Shown here: one piece after another, positions 58,722 through 64,000 of the stretch
How the letters are laid out: each line of letters opens with the position of its first letter
Position numbering within the stretch: the first letter of the stretch is position 1
Assembly: GCF_018449775.1 (NCBI RefSeq)
Contig: NZ_JAAVVB010000003.1
Coordinates: forward strand, 558,001 to 622,000
DNA from: Mucilaginibacter sp. dw_454
Lineage (GTDB): Bacteria; Bacteroidota; Bacteroidia; Sphingobacteriales; Sphingobacteriaceae
Direction: 5' to 3'
Length of the DNA: 64,000 bases
The notes under the pieces: model-generated
Seen by the model: only the letters and a program-made list of their open reading frames with translations
Told to the model about the DNA's origin: nothing
Databases searched by the model: none
Translations under genes and position numbers: made by a program

Positions 58722-59762
58722 ATGAATTTTTCAAAAAGTTTAAAGTTAGCAGTTGTAGCATTTGCAGCATCTTGCTTATCATTAGCAGCTTCGGCTCAAG
58801 ACAACACTCTTTTAGGCGCTGGTAGTACTTTCGTATATCCACTGTTCTCAAAAATGTTTTCTCAGTATACAGCTTCTAAAGTTAACTACCAATCAATTGG
58901 TTCTGGTGGTGGTATATTGCAGTTAACTAACAAAACTGTAGATTTTGGTGATTCTGATGCGCCGTTAAATGACGATCAAACCAAAAAAATGAGCGCTGCT
59001 GTTCTGCACATCCCAATGACTTCTGGTGCTGTTGTAGTTACTTATAACATCCCAGGTGTTACTGCTGCTTTAAACTTAAGCGGTAAAATCGTTGGCGACA
59101 TTTACTTAGGTAAAATTACTAACTGGAATAGCGCTGAAATCAAAGCTACTAACAAAGGGGTTAACTTGCCAGATCTTCCTATAGCAGTTGTTCACCGTTC
59201 AGACGGTAGCGGTACTTCATTTATCTTTACCGATTTCTTAACTAAAGTAAACCCTGAGTGGGCTACTAAAGTAGGTAAAGCAAGTGCTGTTAACTGGCCA
59301 GCTGGTTTAGGTGGTAAAGGCAGCGAAGGTGTTGCCGGTTTGGTTAAACAAACTCCGGGCGCTATAGGTTATGTTGAGTTAGCTTACGCTTTCGAAAACA
59401 AAATGCCTTATGCTAACATCCAAAACAAAAGCGGTAAATTTATCAAACCAACAATCGAAGCTACTACTTTAGCCAGCAATGTAACTATCCCTGCTGACTC
59501 AAAAGTTTCAATTACTAATACTGATAATGCTGCAGGTTACCCAATTGCCAGCTTTACCTGGGCTTTGATTTACAAAGAACAAAACTATAACGGTCGTTCA
59601 AAAGCAAGAGCTACAGAGCTTGTTAAATTATTATGGTGGAACATTCACCAAGGCCAGGCTTTTTGCGCTGCTTTGAACTATGCACCTCTTTCAAAATCAG
59701 CTGTTAAAGTTGCTGAATCAATTTTGAAGTCAGCTACTTTCGACGGTAAATCTATCTTATAA
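58722..59762 (+). CDS. pstS: Phosphate ABC transporter, periplasmic phosphate-binding protein
   Basis: 346 residues with a signal peptide (MNFSKSLKLAVVAFAASCLSLAASAQ); there is a Cys in the leader, but no lipobox, so it is probably soluble. PstS motifs: LLGAGSTFVYPLFSKMFSQY (residues about 30-49), INYQSIGSGGGILQL-type (here VNYQSIGSGGGILQLTNKTVDFGDSDAPL) and VVHRSDGSGTSFIFTDFL. These loops bind phosphate through backbone amides and Ser/Thr. It delivers phosphate to PstCA. Highly biased codons indicate high expression. An intercistronic hairpin follows, which would let pstS outweigh pstC in expression. Confidence 0.95.
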   Translation: MNFSKSLKLAVVAFAASCLSLAASAQDNTLLGAGSTFVYPLFSKMFSQYTASKVNYQSIGSGGGILQLTNKTVDFGDSDAPLNDDQTKKMSAAVLHIPMTSGAVVVTYNIPGVTAALNLSGKIVGDIYLGKITNWNSAEIKATNKGVNLPDLPIAVVHRSDGSGTSFIFTDFLTKVNPEWATKVGKASAVNWPAGLGGKGSEGVAGLVKQTPGAIGYVELAYAFENKMPYANIQNKSGKFIKPTIEATTLASNVTIPADSKVSITNTDNAAGYPIASFTWALIYKEQNYNGRSKARATELVKLLWWNIHQGQAFCAALNYAPLSKSAVKVAESILKSATFDGKSIL

Positions 59763-59788
59763 GCAAACGCTTAAACGATAATAGCTAA

Positions 59789-59855
59789 AGCAGAAAACTA
59801 AAAGCGAGGGCAGCACAAATTAAAGTGCGCTTTTGCTTTTAGCTTTCTGCTTTTG
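59789..59855 (+). terminator. pstS-pstC intercistronic hairpin/attenuator
   Basis: AGCAGAAAACTAAAAGC (59789-59805) / GCTTTTAGCTTTCTGCT (59835-59851), 16 of 17 pairs, with a nested GCAC/GTGC (59813-59816 / 59825-59828) and TTTT after. A partial terminator or RNase barrier, as is common between binding-protein and permease genes. Confidence 0.7.
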
Positions 59856-59885
59856 GTACAATACACAACAAAACCTCAAAAATTT

Positions 59886-60788
59886 GTGGAAAATAAAAGA
59901 TTACAATTATCCGATAGCCAGTTAAAGTGGGAAACCATTTTTAAGAAGCTGTTGATAGTTATGAGCATAATCCTGGTGCTTATAATATTAGGCGTGTTAA
60001 CCACCCTGATCATAGAGTCCATGCCATCAATCAAGGCGTTAGGGATAGGTTATTTATGGGGAAAGGTATGGGACCCGGTTCAGAATATTTATGGTGCTTA
60101 TCCCTTTTTGATAGGTACTTTATTGACTTCGTTTATCGCGCTCATCATCTCCATACCATTTTCATACGCGATAGCAATTTACCTGGGTGAGTATAATCCT
60201 AAAGGCTGGTTGTCAGATCTGTTGAAAAACACGGTCGAACTGATAGCTGCCGTACCGTCAATCATCTACGGTTTCTGGGGACTGTTTGTATTGGTACCCC
60301 TGGTGCGCGAATTTGAAGGTAAAATACATGTGCTGCCTTATGGTATTGGTATTTTTACAGCTTCGATAATTTTGGCTGTAATGATCATTCCATATGGTGC
60401 ATCATTAGGTATAACTTTAATTAGAATGGTACCTTCTCCTTTAAAAGAAGGCGCTTACGCTTTAGGTGCAACCCGCTTTGAGGTTATCCGTAATGTGATT
60501 ATGCCTTATACCCGTTCTGGTTTGTTTGCAGGTATTTTATTGTCATTAGGCCGCGCATTGGGCGAGACTATGGCGGTAACCATGCTTATAGGTAATACCA
60601 GCGCGGTGCCAACCAGCATTTTTGCACCGGGCAACACTATGGCCAGCGTTATTGCTAACGAGTTTACCGAAGCCGATCATACAGAATATCTTTCGGCGCT
60701 TATTGAGCTTGGTTTAGTGCTTTTCCTGGTAACGGTTGTAATAAACCTTATTGGCAGAAGAATAATTACCCGATTTACTAATAACTAA
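59886..60788 (+). CDS. pstC: Phosphate ABC transporter permease PstC
   Basis: About 301 residues from GTG at 59886 (MENKRLQLSDSQLKW...). The longer TTG start at 59853 lies in the hairpin's T-tail and is less likely. Six membrane helices are visible (KLLIVMSIILVLIILGVLTTLII near the start, FLIGTLLTSFIALIISIPFSYAIAIYL, LIAAVPSIIYGFWGLFVLVPL and others). The EAA-loop motif EGAYALGATRFEVIRNVIMPYTRSGLFAGILLSLGRALGETMAVTMLIGN is characteristic of PstC. It forms the phosphate channel with PstA. The next gene pstA follows after 4 nt. Confidence 0.93.
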   Translation: MENKRLQLSDSQLKWETIFKKLLIVMSIILVLIILGVLTTLIIESMPSIKALGIGYLWGKVWDPVQNIYGAYPFLIGTLLTSFIALIISIPFSYAIAIYLGEYNPKGWLSDLLKNTVELIAAVPSIIYGFWGLFVLVPLVREFEGKIHVLPYGIGIFTASIILAVMIIPYGASLGITLIRMVPSPLKEGAYALGATRFEVIRNVIMPYTRSGLFAGILLSLGRALGETMAVTMLIGNTSAVPTSIFAPGNTMASVIANEFTEADHTEYLSALIELGLVLFLVTVVINLIGRRIITRFTNN

Positions 60789-60792
60789 TCTT

Positions 60793-61638
60793 ATGGAAGC
60801 AAAAATCGGATTCAGAAATACCAAGAGCATTATTTTTAAGGGCATTGTAGTGTTTTTTGCCTTTTTAATAACCCTACCTTTAATTATCATTTTGCTTTAT
60901 ATAATTAAGCAGGGCGCGAGTCAGGTTAACTGGCATTTTTTAACTAACGTACCTGCGCCGGTAGGCGAGACCGGTGGTGGTATATTAAATGCCCTTTGGG
61001 GTAGTTTTTTAATGGTTTTAATGGCATCGGTTGTTGCTATACCTGTAGGTATGCTGGCCGGTATTTATTTAAGCGAAAATCCACGCACCAAATTGGCTAA
61101 ATACAGCGGTTTATGTGTGGATATTTTGCAGGGTGTGCCATCAATTGTAGTAGGTATTGTAGTTTACTTTTGGATTGTTAAGCCATTAGGAACTTTCTCT
61201 GCCATGTCTGGTAGTATAGCTTTAGCCATGATGATGTTGCCAATAGTTATCCGCTCTACAGAGCAGACTTTACTATTACTGCCAGAGTCGCTTAAAGAGG
61301 CCGCTTTATCATTAGGGGTGCCTTATCACCGTGTTATTATTAAGGTAGTTATACCTTGTGGTTTTGCGGGTATTTTGTCTGGTATTACATTGTCAATAGC
61401 CCGTGTAATAGGCGAGACTGCACCATTGCTGTTTACCGCGTTTGGTAACCCTTATTTATCATCGGCAGTAACTAAACCAATGGAAAGCTTACCACACCTT
61501 ATATTTACTTATGCCACAAGCCCGTACGACGAATGGCATAACCTGGCGTGGGGCGCATCATTTATACTTCTAATGTTTGTTTTAATATTAAATATAGTCA
61601 CAAAAGTGCTAACAAGAAAATGGAAAATACAATTGTAA
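60793..61638 (+). CDS. pstA: Phosphate ABC transporter permease PstA
   Basis: 281 residues, six membrane helices (IVVFFAFLITLPLIIILLYII, near residue 14, and ALWGSFLMVLMASVVAIPVGMLAGIYLSE, DILQGVPSIVVGIVVYFWIV). The EAA loop LPESLKEAALSLGVPYHRVIIKVVIPCGFAGILSGITLSIARVIGETAPLLFTAFGN is typical of PstA. The final helix ends with the basic KVLTRKWKIQL. The gene starts 4 nt after pstC and overlaps the pstB start by 19 nt, so all three are translated together. Confidence 0.93.
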   Translation: MEAKIGFRNTKSIIFKGIVVFFAFLITLPLIIILLYIIKQGASQVNWHFLTNVPAPVGETGGGILNALWGSFLMVLMASVVAIPVGMLAGIYLSENPRTKLAKYSGLCVDILQGVPSIVVGIVVYFWIVKPLGTFSAMSGSIALAMMMLPIVIRSTEQTLLLLPESLKEAALSLGVPYHRVIIKVVIPCGFAGILSGITLSIARVIGETAPLLFTAFGNPYLSSAVTKPMESLPHLIFTYATSPYDEWHNLAWGASFILLMFVLILNIVTKVLTRKWKIQL

Positions 61639-62378
61639 AGGCCGAAAATTATAACGCTTACTTTGGCGATAATCACGTTGTTAAAGATGTAAATATCAGC
61701 ATTAACAAAAACGAGGTTATAGCGGTAATGGGTCCGTCAGGCTGTGGTAAAACTACATTTTTGCGTGGCATTAACCGCATGCATGAATTGATACCTAATG
61801 CAACTGCAAAAGGTAAAATATTGCTTGAAGGCGAAAACGTATACGATATGAATGCCATATATGTACGTGCTAAAATTGGTATGGTGTTTCAACGCCCTAA
61901 CCCGTTCCCAAATTTGAGTATTTATGAAAACGTTGTTGCAGGTTATTTACTTAACGGCATCAAGGTTTCAAAAGCCGATAAAGATGTTATTGTTGAGCGC
62001 TCATTAACCAGCGCCGCTTTATGGAAAGAAGTTAAAGACTCATTGCATAAAAAAGGTACTTTCTTATCTGGCGGCCAGCAGCAGCGTTTGTGTATTGCAC
62101 GCGCAATTGCTATGCAACCCGAGTTGATTTTGTTTGATGAGCCAACCTCCGCGCTCGATCCGATATCGACTTCAAGTGTTGAGGCGTTGTTTCACGAGTT
62201 GAAAGAAAATTATACTTTGATTATTGTTACGCATAACATGCAGCAAGCTGCGCGTGTGAGCGACAGAACAGCGTTCTTTTATATGGGAGAACTGGTGGAG
62301 TTTGACGATACCAAACAAATGTTTACCAACCCGGCAGATCAGCGCACGCAAAACTATATAACCGGCAGATTTAGCTAA
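61620..62378 (+). CDS. pstB: Phosphate ABC transporter ATPase PstB
   Basis: 252 residues from the ATG at 61620 (MENTIVKAENYNAYFGDNHVVKDVNI); an upstream start at 61548 would lie inside pstA and is rejected. Walker A GPSGCGKTT near residue 37-45, signature LSGGQQQRLCIARAIA near 149, Walker B LILFDEPTSALDPIST near 169, and the H-loop VTHNMQQAARVSDRTAFFYMGELVEFD. PstB-specific FLRGINRMHELIPNA follows Walker A. It drives PstCA. Overlaps pstA by 19 nt. Confidence 0.97.
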   Translation: MENTIVKAENYNAYFGDNHVVKDVNISINKNEVIAVMGPSGCGKTTFLRGINRMHELIPNATAKGKILLEGENVYDMNAIYVRAKIGMVFQRPNPFPNLSIYENVVAGYLLNGIKVSKADKDVIVERSLTSAALWKEVKDSLHKKGTFLSGGQQQRLCIARAIAMQPELILFDEPTSALDPISTSSVEALFHELKENYTLIIVTHNMQQAARVSDRTAFFYMGELVEFDDTKQMFTNPADQRTQNYITGRFS

Positions 62379-62409
62379 ACCAGAGGACTTAGACTTTAAC
62401 AAGAAAAAT

Positions 62410-63084
62410 ATGACACCATTAGAAAATGAAATAACCGCGCTAAAAAAAGAGCTGGTTAGCATGTGGATATTAGTTCAATCACAGCTGAATAAATCAAGAG
62501 AGGCTATGATTCAATTTGATAAGGACCTTGCCCGCGAAGTCTTGATCAAAGAAAAAAGAGTAAACTCTTACGAACTTAAAATAGACCGCGATTGCGAAAA
62601 TATATTTGCATTGCATTGCCCGGTAGCGGTTGATCTGCGTTTTTTGCTGGCTACCCTAAAGATCAATACTAATTTGGAGCGTATCGGTGATATTGCTGCA
62701 GGTATTGCGCTATACGTGGTTGAGTCGACAGTGAATTTTGACACTGACGCTATGGAAAGAACTTCATTGATCCGTATGTATGACGAGGCTATCAATATAT
62801 TGATGGATACCCGCACTGCGTTTGAAAAAGAAGATACCATACTTGCCCGCAGTATATTTAAGCGCGATGATGTACTTGACGATATCAATATGGCAGCGCC
62901 TGCTACTGTCGGCGAATTGATTAAAGCCGACATAAAATCGTTGCCAGAGGCATTATACATCCTGTCGGTGATCCGTAAATTGGAAAGAGTAGGCGACCAG
63001 GCTAAGAACATAGCCGAAGAGATCATCTTTTACGTAGAGGCTAAAATACTAAAGCACTTCGAGAGCAGCCAGGCCGAAGATTAA
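62410..63084 (+). CDS. phoU: Phosphate-specific transport regulator PhoU
   Basis: 224 residues, two three-helix PhoU domains. Motifs: NSYELKIDRDCENIFALHCPVAVDLRFLLATLKINTNLERIGDIAAGIALYV (residues about 55-105) and LPEALYILSVIRKLERVGDQAKNIAEEIIFYVEA (about 179-212), with the ExxD metal-ligand patterns ERIGD and ERVGD. PhoU restrains the Pst transporter and the PhoR kinase when phosphate is plentiful. It follows pstB after 31 nt and is the last gene before the terminator at 63116. PhoB and PhoR genes are not in this window. Confidence 0.95.
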   Translation: MTPLENEITALKKELVSMWILVQSQLNKSREAMIQFDKDLAREVLIKEKRVNSYELKIDRDCENIFALHCPVAVDLRFLLATLKINTNLERIGDIAAGIALYVVESTVNFDTDAMERTSLIRMYDEAINILMDTRTAFEKEDTILARSIFKRDDVLDDINMAAPATVGELIKADIKSLPEALYILSVIRKLERVGDQAKNIAEEIIFYVEAKILKHFESSQAED

Positions 63085-63115
63085 TGATTGATAAATAGTA
63101 ATTGTGATTTGAACG

Positions 63116-63143
63116 AGGTGGATAGCGATATCCGCCTTTTTTT
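63116..63143 (+). terminator. Terminator of the pst-phoU operon
   Basis: AGGTGGATA (63116-63124), GCGA loop, TATCCGCCT (63129-63137), then TTTTTT. One G-T pair in the stem. It lies 32 nt after the phoU stop. Confidence 0.8.
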
Positions 63144-63247
63144 ATGATAATAGGTGGAGAAAATGAATTATCTGTTATTCCTGCTGACATAGGGCTGTCA
63201 CTAGCCGGTGGTTTCTTTGTATCAACAAACACTAAAACCACAACATT

Positions 63248-63760
63248 ATGTCAATCATCAAAAAGTTGTTAAAGGAAATTGAGCAGGAAGCTCAAACCAC
63301 CCGCAAGTTCTTAAACATTATACCGGCCGATAAATTCGACTGGCAGCCGCATCCCAAAAGCATGACTATAGGGCAGCTAACTAATCATATTGCCGAACTA
63401 CCGGCATGGGTAAGCCTGGCTATCACTACCGATGGACTGGACTTTCAAGCTAACCCATACGAGTCAACCCATGCAGCTAATGTTGCCGATTTGCTGGAGA
63501 TCTTCGAGAATGCCTATGCCGACGGTCGCGCTCATTTAGAAGGCGTTAAAGAAGAGGACCTGGATAAACCCTGGATACTCCGCAGCGGCGACATGATTTT
63601 GGGCAATATGAATAAATACGAGACTGTGCGTATCTCTATCGCTCAAACCATTCACCATCGTGCGCAGTTGGGCGTGTACCTGCGTCTGTTGAATGTACCT
63701 ATCCCAGGCAGCTATGGCCCGAGTGCCGACGAATTGGAAGCCATGCAAGCTTATGCCTAA
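63248..63760 (+). CDS. DinB-fold protein
   Basis: 170 residues. The four-helix DinB/YfiT-like fold: KKLLKEIEQEAQTTRKFLNIIPADKFDWQPHPKSMTIGQLTNHIAELP with metal-ligand His47 near the helix end, and QTIHHRAQLGVYLRLLNVPIPGSYGPSADE with His pair near 137-138; these three His usually bind a divalent metal. The family covers bacillithiol-dependent and other thiol transferases and DNA-damage-induced proteins. No LexA-type site is seen upstream. It is transcribed after the pst terminator and is followed, 7 nt past its stop, by the second GAAACA-box array. Confidence 0.85.
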   Translation: MSIIKKLLKEIEQEAQTTRKFLNIIPADKFDWQPHPKSMTIGQLTNHIAELPAWVSLAITTDGLDFQANPYESTHAANVADLLEIFENAYADGRAHLEGVKEEDLDKPWILRSGDMILGNMNKYETVRISIAQTIHHRAQLGVYLRLLNVPIPGSYGPSADELEAMQAYA

Positions 63761-63767
63761 CCTGTTT

Positions 63768-63905
63768 TGTTTCACGCGGATGTATAACACATGAAACAAG
63801 TGAAACAATATTTTAAGTCAAAATATTGATAATGAATTAATTGTAAAATATGAGTGAAACAAAATGAAACAACAAAAAAGACCTATAAGTATTTTTTTGT
63901 TTCAT
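63768..63905. repeat. Six-box RTGAAACA array, copy B
   Basis: TGTTTCAC 63768-63775, ATGAAACA 63791-63798, GTGAAACA 63800-63807, GTGAAACA 63854-63861, ATGAAACA 63864-63871, TGTTTCAT 63898-63905. Offsets 0, 23, 32, 86, 96 and 130, identical to copy A; the spacers differ. The last two boxes are extended here by pairing AAAAAA/TTTTTT. Confidence 0.8.
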
Positions 63906-63954
63906 CGCCTAGGCCATCTCCACCAAAACAGGGATAGCAAATACCACTGAAACA

Positions 63955-63986
63955 AGAAAGGCTCAAACAAACGTTTGAGCCTTTCT
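63955..63986. terminator. Strong hairpin terminator
   Basis: AGAAAGGCTCAAAC / GTTTGAGCCTTTCT, a perfect 14-bp stem with a 4-nt loop (AAAC). The tail is AT-rich but not a pure T-run. Possibly bidirectional between the DinB-fold gene and whatever lies beyond the window. Confidence 0.75.
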
Positions 63987-64000
63987 ATACAATATAAAGC

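Noticed and set aside
61548..61619. Longer N-terminus for PstB
   Set aside because: It lies within pstA in another frame; the ATG at 61620 matches the usual PstB length and N-terminus.
1..64000. CRISPR array
   Set aside because: Repeats seen are palindromic dispersed elements; no regularly spaced direct repeats with unique spacers and no Cas gene. The six GAAACA boxes are not evenly spaced and change orientation.

Overview
The window looks like chromosome of a Bacteroidota bacterium of the Sphingobacteriaceae, closest in character to Mucilaginibacter or Pedobacter. The signs are Bacteroidota-type -7 promoter boxes (TAnnTTTG), a type IX secretion C-terminal sorting domain, GH29/GH110 glycosidases, Tat-exported Gfo/Idh/MocA and phospholipase C proteins, and many families of intergenic palindromic repeats. 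The genus is an inference; no rRNA or housekeeping marker was available to fix it.

Layout. 0-2.2 kb: the end of a GH29 fucosidase and an altronate dehydratase. 2.2-9.3 kb: a repeat-rich stretch (REP-like palindromes, 3-nt-loop hairpin elements, composite blocks) carrying a solitary RecA/RepA-like ATPase, two orphan small genes and a YfhO-type membrane protein flanked by the same composite repeat block on both sides. 9.3-14.6 kb: a glycan-use operon (Gfo/Idh/MocA oxidoreductase, GH29 fucosidase, esterase) and a YghZ-type aldo-keto reductase. 14.6-18.5 kb: an XRE/DUF2975 pair behind a striking double palindromic operator, and a large MG2-domain surface protein. 18.7-25.4 kb: an ImuA-ImuB-DnaE2 mutagenesis cassette, split by MITE-like repeats and headed by an unknown 125-residue gene whose promoter lies inside a nested palindrome. 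25.6-34.6 kb: phosphocholine-type phospholipase C, a GH110-like galactosidase, a TMTC-like TPR glycosyltransferase with a GT2 partner, and an esterase/SMP-30 fusion that has lost its usual catalytic His. 34.7-38 kb: two tandem PqiA-like membrane proteins. 38-44.4 kb: a 1620-residue TIG-repeat T9SS protein overlapping a lipoprotein gene, tRNA-Lys and a BNR/Ycf48-like protein.

44.4-52.6 kb: two tRNA-Leu genes followed by a phage-derived cassette: small and large terminase, a gene with an apparent -1 frameshift at T_TTT_TTT, and three structural-type proteins. No portal, capsid, tape measure or integrase is present. 52.7-56.4 kb holds a lipoprotein, small unknowns, a CI/LexA-like S24 repressor and an XRE regulator. 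57-63.1 kb is a complete phosphate-scavenging unit: porin, pstS, pstC, pstA, pstB, phoU, with a divergent DUF47 (PhoU-like) gene and a dyad-rich control region. A DinB-fold gene closes the window.

The least expected signal is a pair of ~140-bp intergenic arrays, one near each end of the window (2182-2319 and 63768-63905). Each has six boxes of RTGAAACA with the same order, orientation and base-exact spacing although the spacers have diverged. Both start within 10 nt of a stop codon. I do not recognise this element. Other candidates for follow-up are the frameshifted phage gene and the 125-residue gene heading the mutasome cassette.
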